A DNA stretch of 11,249 bases, taken from positions 1-11,249 of the forward strand of contig JAFSHJ010000144.1 of the NCBI GenBank assembly GCA_017440425.1, read 5' to 3'. Of this stretch, positions 1 to 6,457 are shown piece after piece; the first letter of the stretch is position 1, and each line of letters starts with the position of its first letter. Source of the DNA: Oscillospiraceae bacterium. GTDB taxonomy: Bacteria > Bacillota > Clostridia > Oscillospirales > Ruminococcaceae. A program made the position numbers and the translations under genes. The notes under the pieces were generated by a model that saw only the letters and a program-made list of their open reading frames with translations, had not been told where the DNA came from and searched no databases.

Positions 1-739
1 AGAGATAGTGATATCCGCCTGCGATAAGTCCGTATGCCACAAGTCCGGAGATAAGACCGAGGGTAAGTCCCTCAATGAAGAATGGCAACCTAATGAATGT
101 GTCTGTTGCACCGACATATTTCATTATGCCAATCTCTTTACGGCGGTTAAATACGGTAATTTTGATCGTGTTGGCAATTATCAGCAGAGAAACAGCAATG
201 AGTATTGCAACGATAACGATTCCTGCAATGCCAACAATGTTTTTGAGGTTTACAACGATTCCCGCAACCTCTGTGGGAGCATTCACCTGATAGACGCCTT
301 CAATGGCGTTCAGTTTTTCAAGAGTCTCATCAAGCATATCCAGATTCTTAAGTCTGACATTAAAGGAATCCGGAATTGGGTTATCTTCTATAAGTCCCTG
401 GAAATATTCTTTGTCCTCGCCGAATATCTCCATCTGCTGTGCAAGACCTTCTTCTTTGGAGATAAAATTAATGTGGGTTATGTTGTCTATAATATCTATT
501 TTTTCCTCTATTGCGGCAATTTCTTCATCTGTAACATCGTCATCGAGGAAGATGACCACTTCGTTTTGGTTTTCAATGTATCCCACCATACTGTTGATGT
601 TGAGCGAAAACAGCACGGCAACCCCTATTAAAAGCAAACAAGAAACGAGAACACCAATGGAGGCAAAAGACATAAGTCTGTTGACCCAAAGGCTTCTCAT
701 TCCCTCTTTTACAAGATATTTAAAACTTCCAACTCTCAT
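1..739 (-). CDS. ftsX: Cell-division permease-like protein FtsX (3' end beyond window)
   Basis: FtsX is the membrane half of the FtsEX complex, which uses ATP hydrolysis by FtsE to activate extracellular peptidoglycan hydrolases such as PcsB/CwlO types. Starting at ATG 739, 246 codons are visible. The first membrane helix is at about residues 24-46, followed by a large outer loop (about 47-165) rich in Asp and Glu (IFLDDDVTDEEIAAIEEK). A second helix lies at about 168-192 and a third at about 222-243. The cytoplasmic stretch RRKEIGIMKYVGAT (199-212) is typical of FtsX. The usual protein is about 300 residues, so roughly 50 residues including the fourth helix lie outside the window. A GGAGG site sits 5-6 bases before the ATG. 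The gene begins 36 bases after the ftsE stop, whereas ftsE and ftsX often overlap. The identification is based on these motifs and on the adjacent ftsE. Confidence 0.95.
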   Translation of the reverse strand, partial: MRVGSFKYLVKEGMRSLWVNRLMSFASIGVLVSCLLLIGVAVLFSLNINSMVGYIENQNEVVIFLDDDVTDEEIAAIEEKIDIIDNITHINFISKEEGLAQQMEIFGEDKEYFQGLIEDNPIPDSFNVRLKNLDMLDETLEKLNAIEGVYQVNAPTEVAGIVVNLKNIVGIAGIVIVAILIAVSLLIIANTIKITVFNRRKEIGIMKYVGATDTFIRLPFFIEGLTLGLISGLVAYGLIAGGYHYL

Positions 740-775
740 TGCGACCTCCGAAACACTAAGTGCGGAAAACTAAAA

Positions 776-1456
776 TTAATAAGACTTAGGCAATCCAATG
801 CCATCGGAAACAACTATACCGTCATTTATGGTGATAACTCTTTTGTTAAAATGGGAAACCAAACCGTGTTCATGTGTTACCATCACAACAGTAACGCCAA
901 CCTTGTTGATCTCGCTGAGAAGATCAACTATCTCATAAGAAAGCTGGGGATCGATGTTTCCTGTGGGCTCGTCCGCAATGATAAGCCTTGGATTATTTAT
1001 AAGTGCTCTTGCAAGCGCAACTCTCTGCTGTTCGCCGCCGGAAAGCTCTTCCGGATAGGCTTTTGCTTTGGAGAGCAATCCAACCAGATTCAAAATATAA
1101 GGAACTTTTTTCTTTATCTCTTTGGTGGGAGTGTTTGTTACACGCAGTGCAAATGCCACGTTGTCGTAGATGTTCATATTTGGTATAAGTCTGAAATCCT
1201 GAAAAACCACGCCGAGAGATCTTCTGTATGCCGGAATGTGGCGGCGTTTCATTTTCACCAAATCGAACCCGTTGACAACAACACTGCCGGAGGTAGGAAC
1301 CTCTTCGCGAAGCAAAAGCTTTATAAGTGTGCTCTTTCCTGCTCCCGAGGCTCCTACGATAAAGGCGAACTCTCCGTCTTCAATTGTAAGGTCGACATTA
1401 TCAAGAGCATGTGTTCCGTTGGGATAGACCTTGCTGACTGAGTTCAGCTCTATCAC
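776..1456 (-). CDS. ftsE: Cell-division ATP-binding protein FtsE
   Basis: FtsE is the cytoplasmic ABC-type ATPase that drives FtsX. With a GTG start at 1456 the protein has 226 residues, the usual size. All ABC motifs are intact: Walker A GASGAGKST (35-43), Q-loop VVFQDFRL around Gln86, signature LSGGEQQR (138-145), Walker B LIIADEP (158-164) and H-loop His195 in VTHEH. The second Walker A residue is Ala where Pro is more common, which is not expected to matter. The start was chosen because the AAGGAG site (1465-1470) is 8 bases before GTG 1456, and the protein then begins MIELNSVSKVYPNG as FtsE usually does. An in-frame GTG at 1463-1465, giving 229 residues, overlaps that site and is unlikely. 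The gene follows the regulator gene by about 34 bases and precedes ftsX, so the three are probably one operon. Confidence 0.97.
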   Translation of the reverse strand: MIELNSVSKVYPNGTHALDNVDLTIEDGEFAFIVGASGAGKSTLIKLLLREEVPTSGSVVVNGFDLVKMKRRHIPAYRRSLGVVFQDFRLIPNMNIYDNVAFALRVTNTPTKEIKKKVPYILNLVGLLSKAKAYPEELSGGEQQRVALARALINNPRLIIADEPTGNIDPQLSYEIVDLLSEINKVGVTVVMVTHEHGLVSHFNKRVITINDGIVVSDGIGLPKSY

Positions 1457-1490
1457 GTTCTTCACTCCTTAACAGTAACGGTAATAACTT

Positions 1491-2576
1491 TTAATACTTG
1501 GCAGGGTTGGAAGCAAGGTATTTCTTAACCATAAGAGCCACTTTAAAGATGATCGCGTGGTCAAACTCTCTGAGGTCAAGACCTGTGAGCTTCTTGATCT
1601 TTTCAAGACGGTATACCAAGGTGTTTCTGTGAACGAAAAGTTTACGTGATGTCTCGGATACGTTGAGGTTGTTTTCGAAGAAACGCTGAATGGTAAACAA
1701 AGTCTCGTGGTCGAGGCTTTCAATGGAGCCCTTCTTGAACACTTCTTTGAGGAACATCTCGCAGAGTGTGGTGGGCAGCTGATAGATAAGACGGGCAATT
1801 CCCAGGTTATCGTAGCTGACGATATTCTTTTCGGTATCAAACACTTTGCCGACTTCAAGAGCCATCTGAGCTTCTTTAAAGGAACGTGAAAGCTCTTTCA
1901 CGCTGTCGGAAACGGTACCGATACCTACAACAACGCGGGTGTAGAATTCGCTGCCGAGTGTATCGACAATGGAGCGTGCCAGCTTTTCAAGATCGCCGGA
2001 TTCTATGCCGCTCTTGATCTCTTTAACAAGAACGATATCGGTATCGCTGATGCTGAAGACGAAATCCTTCTGTTTATCGGGGAACAGATTCTGGATAACA
2101 TCGTAAGCAGAGATATCGTTGGTGGAGACAATGCGGATAAGCAGAACCACGCGATTGACATCCACGTTAAAGTGAAGCTCTCTTGCCTTTACATAGATGT
2201 CACCAAGCAGAATGTTTTCGAGGATGACATTCTTTATAAAGTTGCTTCTGTCGTATTTTTCGTCGTAATACTCTTTGATGCTGGTTAAAGAAATGGCAAG
2301 AATTGCGCAGAACTTTGCCGCAGTTTCGTCTGTGCCTTCAACAAACACAGCATAATCGGGCTTGATCCTTGTTCCAAACGGTTTATAGGTGTAACCGTCT
2401 CTGATAAAGATGTTGTTAGAATCCCCAAGATCGATAAGCAGATATTCGTTGCGCTCACCAATTTTCGACAAGTCACTGCAAGCGATGGTAGTTGCAGTAT
2501 CATCAACTACTCCCACAATGCGGTCGATACTGTCTCTCATTTGGTGTACTACACCTTGAAATAATCTGTTAGACAT
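1491..2576 (-). CDS. CdaR/PucR-type transcriptional regulator
   Basis: A 361-residue protein of the CdaR/PucR family of ligand-responsive DNA-binding regulators. The N-terminal part (about 1-120) has no motif I can name. A region at about 135-245 (NRVVLLIRIV, FVFSISDTDIVLVKE, VVVGIGTVSDSVKELSRSF) fits the degenerate GGDEF-like middle domain of CdaR proteins. The C-terminal part (about 290-354) is the family's helix-turn-helix, with FFENNLNVSETSRKL followed by VHRNTLVYRLEKIKKLTGLDL. The ATG at 2574-2576 is preceded by AGAGGAG at 9 bases. It is the first gene of a probable operon with ftsE and ftsX, so it may control them or itself. Paired palindromes in its promoter (2684-2693 and 2744-2753) are candidate operators. 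The ligand cannot be read from the sequence. A role in sugar-diacid or purine use, as in the named family members, should not be assumed. Confidence 0.88.
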   Translation of the reverse strand: MSNRLFQGVVHQMRDSIDRIVGVVDDTATTIACSDLSKIGERNEYLLIDLGDSNNIFIRDGYTYKPFGTRIKPDYAVFVEGTDETAAKFCAILAISLTSIKEYYDEKYDRSNFIKNVILENILLGDIYVKARELHFNVDVNRVVLLIRIVSTNDISAYDVIQNLFPDKQKDFVFSISDTDIVLVKEIKSGIESGDLEKLARSIVDTLGSEFYTRVVVGIGTVSDSVKELSRSFKEAQMALEVGKVFDTEKNIVSYDNLGIARLIYQLPTTLCEMFLKEVFKKGSIESLDHETLFTIQRFFENNLNVSETSRKLFVHRNTLVYRLEKIKKLTGLDLREFDHAIIFKVALMVKKYLASNPAKY

Positions 2577-2662
2577 GCTCTTCTACTCCTCTTTTTATGC
2601 TGTTGTTCGGCCGGTTCAAAAAAGCGCCTGCCATATACAATCGCAAATATTTGAATATAACT

Positions 2663-2691
2663 ATTTTACACAATTTTGACGAATATTGCAA
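2663..2691 (-). promoter_or_regulatory. Predicted sigma-A-type promoter of the regulator-ftsEX operon
   Basis: Read on the minus strand, TTGCAA (2686-2691) and TAAAAT (2663-2668) are separated by exactly 17 bases. They match the -35 and -10 consensus at 4/6 and 5/6 positions. Transcription would start near 2656, giving a leader of about 80 bases. The -35 box lies wholly inside a perfect palindrome (2684-2693), so protein bound there would compete with RNA polymerase. Confidence 0.6.
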
Positions 2692-2755
2692 TAGCAAAAA
2701 CTGAAATAATCATTAAAACAAATTATTTTTTGAAATATTTGTCTATTGCAATATT
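2682..2755. repeat. Pair of identical palindromes forming a 13-base inverted repeat
   Basis: The 10-base perfect palindrome TATTGCAATA occurs at 2684-2693 and again at 2744-2753, exactly 60 bases apart. Including flanks, AATATTGCAATAG (2682-2694) and CTATTGCAATATT (2743-2755) form a perfect 13-base inverted repeat with 48 bases between. Two matching palindromes about six helical turns apart, one overlapping a -35 box, are what a dimeric regulator's operators often look like. The neighbouring CdaR/PucR-type protein is the obvious candidate to bind them, but that is inference. Confidence 0.7.
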
Positions 2756-3001
2756 ACCTATTTTGTGCCCGAGAGCACCTCATTCTCTCGTTTCTTCTAA
2801 TTTTACTACAAAATAACCGCCGATTTGTTACAAAAAAGTAAAATTAAGCGGATTTTTACCGAAAAAAGATTTGTTTATTTTTACATAATCATCTTAAAAA
2901 AGAATTTTTTAGCAGAGATTTTTTCTGCGGCATTTGGCATTTTGCACTATGGAATAATGCTTTAGCTAACAGAATAGTATTAAGCGGAAGGAGTTTTGTG
3001 A

Positions 3002-4078
3002 ATGAAGTACAAGCTTACAACAGTTATTGCATCGGCATTTTTGATGCTTTTTATCCCCCTGCTCTCCCCTGTTATGCACACCCAAAACACCGACTATTCG
3101 GTGCCGTTGAATGATATATTAATCGATTATTTTAAAGAAGACGCCACCTCTTCCGATGAAGAAATATCCCACGAAGACATCGAAGTTCCAAGTGATGATC
3201 TCCCTGTTTTTGCGCTGCAATTCAATGAGGATTTCAAAATACTTGACGAAGACAGCGGCAAAATCATAACTGTCTCCGCCATTGAATATATCCGTGGTGC
3301 CATTGCTGCGGAGATGCCGTTTACATTCCACGTTCAGGCGCTTGCTGCGCAGGGTGTGGCGGCATACACCAATGCCGTGCGCTCACAGATAAAAGAGAGC
3401 ACTTCGCCAACACCAGAGCTTAAAGGTGCAGATATTTCCGCGCGCCCCTCTTCATTAAATGGCTGGACTGACGAAAAAACAATAAAAGAATGGTATGGTA
3501 TATATGCCGATGCAGCGTGGCAAAAAATATGCGAAGCTGCGGATATAGCCTCCGAATACATATTGATATATGATAGCGAGCCTATTGTTGCGGCATATTG
3601 TTCTATGTCCTGCGGAACAACCGAAAGCTCGCAAAATGTTTGGGGCGGCGAATTGCCGTATCTCTCATCTGTGGAAAGCATTGGAGACAAACTTGCGCCG
3701 GATTTTGCCACAGAAGTTATCATCCCCCCTAAAGAACTTCAAAATATGCTTTCAAAAGAGAATACGGCGTTTGACTTTTCGCTCTCCTACGATAACTGGT
3801 TCGGTGAAAAAATGCTGTCGGACAGCGGGTACGTGCTTTTGCAAAACGTATGCGGTGTAGATTTAACCGGACAAAAGCTCCGTAGTATCCTCTCTCTTCG
3901 TTCAGCCTGCTTTGATGTCAGTTTCAACGGAACTGCATTTTGCTTTAAAGTAAACGGATATGGTCACGGTGTGGGACTCTCGCAATACGGTGCAGATTAT
4001 ATGGCACGGCAAGGCTGCGATTTTACCGAGATCCTGCAGCATTATTACAAAGATGTGCTGATAGCCCGTGTCATATAA
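3002..4078 (+). CDS. spoIID: SpoIID/LytB-domain protein (stage II sporulation protein D)
   Basis: SpoIID is a membrane-anchored lytic transglycosylase that trims peptidoglycan, together with SpoIIM and SpoIIP, while the mother cell engulfs the forespore. This 358-residue protein has an N-terminal signal/anchor helix (about 5-24), then an acidic, Ser/Asp/Glu-rich linker (about 46-66) and the SpoIID domain. IRGAIAAEMP contains Glu104, the expected catalytic glutamate. CSMSC (200-204) is at the site where SpoIID proteins carry metal-binding or structural residues. GYGHGVGLSQYGA (319-331) and ILQHYY (344-349) are hallmark C-terminal motifs. The length is normal for the family. The ATG has AAGGAG 8 bases upstream. 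It is the only plus-strand gene here and is monocistronic, converging on the symporter gene. Family members are normally made in the mother cell under sigma-E, but I could not find a convincing sigma-E promoter. A related amidase enhancer (LytB type) is a weaker alternative. Confidence 0.9.
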   Translation: MKYKLTTVIASAFLMLFIPLLSPVMHTQNTDYSVPLNDILIDYFKEDATSSDEEISHEDIEVPSDDLPVFALQFNEDFKILDEDSGKIITVSAIEYIRGAIAAEMPFTFHVQALAAQGVAAYTNAVRSQIKESTSPTPELKGADISARPSSLNGWTDEKTIKEWYGIYADAAWQKICEAADIASEYILIYDSEPIVAAYCSMSCGTTESSQNVWGGELPYLSSVESIGDKLAPDFATEVIIPPKELQNMLSKENTAFDFSLSYDNWFGEKMLSDSGYVLLQNVCGVDLTGQKLRSILSLRSACFDVSFNGTAFCFKVNGYGHGVGLSQYGADYMARQGCDFTEILQHYYKDVLIARVI

Positions 4079-4114
4079 TAAAAAATGCTCGCCATCCAAA
4101 CCGGACAGCGAGCA
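4079..4114 (-). terminator. Intrinsic terminator of the symporter gene
   Basis: TGCTCGC (4086-4092) pairs perfectly with GCGAGCA (4108-4114). After two mismatches the stem continues with TCC/GGA around an AAACC loop. Read on the minus strand the hairpin is followed by a run of six T residues (4085 down to 4080) then ATTAT, a typical intrinsic terminator 18 bases after the symporter stop. It could also slow plus-strand transcripts leaving spoIID, but the T-tract on that side (AAAATTTTAATT) is poor. Confidence 0.85.
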
Positions 4115-4131
4115 CAAAATTTTAATTAAAC

Positions 4132-5544
4132 TTATTTCTGGGTTTTCTCCAGCTTTTTGAGTTCCTTCTGTTTTGCAAAATAAGTTTTGCTTGCAACGGT
4201 TACAACACCCGAGAGGAGAAGCAGGGCAACAAGGTTGGGCAGAGCCATGAGACCGTTGAGTGTATCTGCGATATCCCACATAAGTGTACCGGAGCCGAGA
4301 GCACCGAGGATACATACACCAACAAAAATTACCTTGTAAGCACCGATAACATATTTGTTATCTTTAGTCAGATAGCCGAGGCAGCGCTCACCGTAGTAGT
4401 TCCATGCAAGAATGGTGGAAAGTGCGAAGAAGAGAAGGCTGATCTGAATGATGGTGCCGCCCCATGTTCCGGGGAGAATTGCATTGAATGCGGTTGTTGC
4501 AGCAGCACCCTTGGAAGAATACTCAGCCAAAGCGTCAGCACCGAGGGGAATTCCGGAAAGGATAACTGTAAGACCTGTGATGGAGCAGATGATGATTGTG
4601 TCTACGAAAACTTCAAATACACCCCACAGAGCCTGTTCAACGGGTTCTTCTGTGGAAGAGGATGCATGAGCGATAGGAGCAGAACCGAGACCTGCTTCGT
4701 TGGAGAATACGCCGCGTGCAAAGCCCTGACGGATAGCTGTCATAATAACGTAACCGAAAATACCGCCGCCAACAGCCTCAAAGCTGAAAGCTCCGGAGAA
4801 AATCTGACCAAAAGCTGCAGGGATCTCAGTAACTTTGATTGCAAGAACTGCAATGCCTGCAATAATGTAGAACATGCCCATGAAAGGAACCATAAGTGTG
4901 GTTACCTGGCTGATTCTCTTAACGCCGCCGATAGTAATAATTGCAACAACAGCAGCAAGGATGATACCTGCAACCAGCGGGCTGAAGTTAAACAAGCTTG
5001 TCATTGCGCCGGAAATTTCGCTGGCCTGTGCAATGTTACCGATACCGAAAGAGGTAAGTGCTCCAAGAACAGCAAAGATAATTGCAAGCCACTTCCACTT
5101 TTTGCCGAGACCGTTCTGGATATAGTACATCGGACCACCGGCATATGTACCTTTTTTGTCTGTCTCACGGTATTTCATAGCAAGGATTATCTCAGCATAT
5201 TTTGTGCACATACCGAAGAATGCGGAAACCCACATCCAGAAGATAGCACCGGGGCCGCCAACAAAGATAGCACCTGTTACACCTGCGATGTTACCGGTAC
5301 CAACTGTTGCAGCCATAGCTGTTGAAACAGCCTGGAACGGAGAAAGGTTCTTTCCGTGATCCTTACCGGATTTCTTCCAAAGGCTTCCCAAGGTTTTCTT
5401 CATAATGAAGCCAAACCAACGAACCTGAATAAATCCGGTGCGGATGGTGAGATAAACACCTGTGCCAACCAACAGAATGAGCATAACGGGACCCCAAGCA
5501 AAGCTGTTGACAGCACTGTTGACTTTGGTGATGAATTCGAGCAT
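4132..5544 (-). CDS. Alanine/glycine:cation symporter (AGCS family)
   Basis: A 470-residue inner-membrane transporter that imports alanine or glycine with sodium or protons. It belongs to the AGCS family (AlsT/YaaJ type, LeuT-like fold). Visible family signatures are SPFQAVSTAMAATVGTGNIA (68-87), GGPGAIFWMWVSAFFG (96-111), KYAEIILAMKYR (115-126), GGPMYYI (136-142) and, later, RQGFARGVFSNEAGLGSAP. The hydrophobic profile gives roughly ten or eleven membrane helices, and the tail is short and lysine-rich (KQKELKKLEKTQK). The length is normal. ATG 5542-5544 has GAAAGGG about 9 bases upstream. The gene is monocistronic, with its own consensus promoter, a glycine-riboswitch leader of about 285 bases and a terminator. 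The riboswitch argues that glycine is a main physiological substrate, although family members also carry alanine and, in some cases, glutamine. Confidence 0.96.
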   Translation of the reverse strand: MLEFITKVNSAVNSFAWGPVMLILLVGTGVYLTIRTGFIQVRWFGFIMKKTLGSLWKKSGKDHGKNLSPFQAVSTAMAATVGTGNIAGVTGAIFVGGPGAIFWMWVSAFFGMCTKYAEIILAMKYRETDKKGTYAGGPMYYIQNGLGKKWKWLAIIFAVLGALTSFGIGNIAQASEISGAMTSLFNFSPLVAGIILAAVVAIITIGGVKRISQVTTLMVPFMGMFYIIAGIAVLAIKVTEIPAAFGQIFSGAFSFEAVGGGIFGYVIMTAIRQGFARGVFSNEAGLGSAPIAHASSSTEEPVEQALWGVFEVFVDTIIICSITGLTVILSGIPLGADALAEYSSKGAAATTAFNAILPGTWGGTIIQISLLFFALSTILAWNYYGERCLGYLTKDNKYVIGAYKVIFVGVCILGALGSGTLMWDIADTLNGLMALPNLVALLLLSGVVTVASKTYFAKQKELKKLEKTQK

Positions 5545-5580
5545 TGTAGTCTACCCTTTCTTTTTTTATATTTCAACTTA

Positions 5581-5640
5581 AAATTAAAACAAATAAAAAC
5601 AGCGAGACAATCGGTACACACAAGACACCGTTTTCTCGCC
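5581..5640 (-). terminator. Intrinsic terminator of the riboswitch expression platform
   Basis: In the RNA, GCGAGA (5639 to 5634) pairs with TCTCGC (5607 to 5602). Beyond one mismatch and one bulge the helix continues with AA/TT and CGGT/ACCG, closing an 11-base loop. The stem is followed by TGTTTTTATTTGTTTT (5601 downwards). The hairpin stands between the aptamer and the symporter start. Its 5' arm and loop contain GGTGTCT (5629 to 5623), which is complementary to AGACACC (5675 to 5669) at the end of the aptamer. That supplies a possible competing antiterminator. Confidence 0.8.
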
Positions 5641-5668
5641 TTTTGCGCAGCTGTTCACTGCATAAGGT

Positions 5669-5757
5669 GGTGTCTCTGTCCTTTTTGCCTGAGAGTTTTA
5701 CGGCAATTTGTGCCGCTTGCACCTTCGGCCCCCGTTTGGTATGGGTGTCTCCAGAGT
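5669..5757 (-). promoter_or_regulatory. Glycine riboswitch, single complete aptamer
   Basis: In the minus-strand RNA the core reads CTCTGGAGA (from 5756), a short helix ACCC/GGGG, GGCCGAAGGTGCAAG, a hairpin CGGCA-caaat-TGCCG, then ACTCTCAGGCAAAAAGGAC and AGAG (5677 to 5674). These are the conserved elements of the glycine aptamer. P1 is the CTCT/AGAG helix (5753-5756 with 5674-5677). Only one such core is present; the 5' flank instead folds into a simple nested structure. The position upstream of an alanine/glycine symporter fits known glycine-riboswitch regulons. From the overlap of P1 with a possible antiterminator I infer that glycine switches expression off, but the sign is not proven. 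Confidence 0.92.
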
Positions 5758-5808
5758 GCCATCAGCCAACAGTTACGCTGTTAATGCTTCCTGCTGACAT
5801 CGCCTGGC
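5758..5808 (-). ncRNA. Structured 5' flank of the glycine aptamer ('ghost aptamer' candidate)
   Basis: Three nested helices lie immediately before the aptamer in the RNA: GCCA/TGGC (5805-5808 with 5758-5761), TCAGC/GCTGA (5793-5797 with 5762-5766) and AACAG/CTGTT (5778-5782 with 5768-5772), closing a CGTAA loop. The element abuts P1 of the aptamer but lacks the conserved glycine-binding core. This matches the idea of a 5' ghost aptamer that supports a singlet glycine riboswitch by tertiary contacts, an arrangement I recall as the type associated with transporter genes. Confidence 0.65.
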
Positions 5809-5835
5809 TATTTAATTATAACTTTAATAAAAAAC

Positions 5836-5864
5836 ATTATATAATCATTTTACAATATTGTCAA
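5836..5864 (-). promoter_or_regulatory. Consensus sigma-A promoter of the symporter transcript
   Basis: On the minus strand a perfect TTGACA (5859-5864) and a perfect TATAAT (5836-5841) are separated by 17 bases. This is the strongest promoter in the window. Transcription should start near 5829, so the whole 5' helical element, the aptamer and the terminator are in the leader. A maximal promoter under riboswitch control suggests that regulation is mainly by attenuation. Confidence 0.9.
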
Positions 5865-5883
5865 TAGGAATTTATATTTTCTT

Positions 5884-5923
5884 TATAAAAATTTAAAAGG
5901 CTTCTGCTAAGAAGCCTTTTAAA
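5884..5923 (-). terminator. Terminator of the spore-coat gene pair
   Basis: A perfect 14-base-pair inverted repeat (5892-5905 with 5910-5923; core AAAAGGCTTCT / AGAAGCCTTTT) closes a four-base loop. It begins one base after the coat gene's stop codon. On the minus strand it is followed by TTTTTATAAAG. It also separates the coat genes from the symporter promoter, which starts about 20 bases further on. Confidence 0.9.
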
Positions 5924-5924
5924 C

Positions 5925-6200
5925 TCAGTTTTGTGCCGAAAATTTCAGTTTTGCCTGAGATATTTTGTTTTGGTCTGCAACTTCGGTCTGATACCATCCA
6001 CGCTTCTGCATCTCAAGGAATATCTCGTTCTGGATCTGATGCTCCTCTGTGAGGATATTGATAAACTCTGTTTTGATGATCGGAGTTGCACACTCCCCCG
6101 CAAAGGTGTTGTAACCGTCGGTCACAAACTTCTGTGAGGAGAGCATATCTCCCAGCATTTCTTTTTCGGAAAAAGCATTTACTTTAGGATCGGTCTGCAT
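5925..6200 (-). CDS. Spore coat protein, CotF family
   Basis: A 91-residue, mostly helical, soluble protein matching the Coat F family of small four-helix, ferritin-like spore coat proteins. Recognisable stretches are SEKEMLGDMLSSQKFVTDGY (11-30), the following helix with TEEHQIQNEIFLEMQKRGWY, and a C-terminal segment with QAKLKF. It likely assembles in the spore coat; no enzymatic residues are apparent. Family members vary in length, and this is a short, single-domain form. The ATG has AGGAGG 8 bases upstream, and that site overlaps the stop region of the preceding coat-like gene (6214-6216). The two are therefore probably co-transcribed and translationally coupled. The perfect hairpin at 5892-5923 ends the transcript. 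Confidence 0.85.
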   Translation of the reverse strand: MQTDPKVNAFSEKEMLGDMLSSQKFVTDGYNTFAGECATPIIKTEFINILTEEHQIQNEIFLEMQKRGWYQTEVADQNKISQAKLKFSAQN

Positions 6201-6213
6201 TTTCGTTTCCTCC

Positions 6214-6399
6214 TCAGTTTAAATGTGCAAGCAGTTTATCGTAGTGAGTCTGGTGTCTGGCTGCGATCTGCTCACACTTGGTTTTGATCTGCGGATCGGT
6301 GCTTACAGCGGAATACATACGGTATTTTTTGATCAGCAGCTGCTCCACAGAGAGCTGATCCTCAATTGCGGTGAGCTCTTTTGCTGTAATATCAGGCAT
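6214..6399 (-). CDS. Small coat-associated protein, partner of the CotF-like protein
   Basis: A 61-residue, charged, helical protein with no membrane helix or signal. The sequence includes AIEDQLSVEQLLIKKYRMY (11-29) and KCEQIAARHQTHYDKLLAHL. It resembles the small clostridial proteins usually encoded just before CotF-family genes and annotated as coat or hypothetical proteins. It may be a helical hairpin that pairs with the CotF-like helices. The ATG at 6397-6399 has AAGGAG (6408-6413) at 8 bases. Its stop codon TGA (6214-6216) runs into the AGGAGG of the next gene. The function in sporulation is inferred from the partner, not from the protein itself. A strong hairpin stands just 13 bases upstream of its ribosome site. 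Confidence 0.72.
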   Translation of the reverse strand: MPDITAKELTAIEDQLSVEQLLIKKYRMYSAVSTDPQIKTKCEQIAARHQTHYDKLLAHLN

Positions 6400-6426
6400 T
6401 TTTACATCTCCTTAACAGATAAAATA

Positions 6427-6457
6427 AATACCGCCGGACAAAATATCCGACGGTATT
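6427..6457 (-). terminator. Hairpin between mreB-like gene and coat pair
   Basis: AATACCG (6427-6433) pairs with CGGTATT (6451-6457). After one C/A mismatch CGGA (6435-6438) pairs with TCCG (6446-6449), closing a 7-base loop. On the minus strand TATTTTATC follows, so it could terminate the mreB-like transcript, although the T-tract is broken by A residues. It lies only about 13 bases before the ribosome site of the coat-like gene, leaving no room for a promoter between them. Confidence 0.6.

Larger units (their letters stand above)
2577..3001. other. AT-rich divergent intergenic region
   Basis: A gene-free stretch of 425 bases between the regulator (minus) and spoIID (plus). It holds the predicted sigma-A-like promoter of the regulator operon (2663-2691), two copies of the palindrome TATTGCAATA (2684-2693 and 2744-2753) and a small 6-base-pair inverted repeat (CGAGAG at 2770-2775, CTCTCG at 2785-2790). 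From about 2800 to 2930 there are A/T runs without clear structure. For spoIID I see the ribosome site (AAGGAG ending at 2993) but no convincing sigma-A or sigma-E promoter. No open reading frame or known RNA was recognised. Confidence 0.7.

Noticed and set aside
2770..2790. Small inverted repeat CGAGAG/CTCTCG followed by a T-rich stretch as a terminator or small RNA end
   Set aside because: The stem is only six base pairs with a nine-base loop, and no plus-strand transcript is evident upstream; too weak to call.
2931..3001. A sigma-E or sigma-A promoter for spoIID
   Set aside because: TTGGCA (2934-2939) has no properly spaced -10 box, and no clear sigma-E -10 motif was found; I would not annotate one.
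4666..5325. A 219-codon plus-strand open frame opposite the symporter
   Set aside because: It is antisense to a conserved transporter gene; low-complexity Asn/Cys/Ser composition and no family resemblance mark it as a shadow.
5669..5808. Tandem glycine riboswitch with two aptamers
   Set aside because: Only one set of conserved core elements is present; the upstream part lacks the GGAGA, CCGAAGG and CTCAGGCAAAA segments.
5814..5822. A second TATAAT-like box in the symporter leader
   Set aside because: It has no -35 partner and would start within or after the 5' helical element; the perfect promoter at 5836-5864 is the better explanation.
5892..5923. Perfect 14-base inverted repeat as an insertion-sequence end
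   Set aside because: It has a four-base loop, lies right after a stop codon and is followed by T residues on the minus strand, so a terminator explains it fully.
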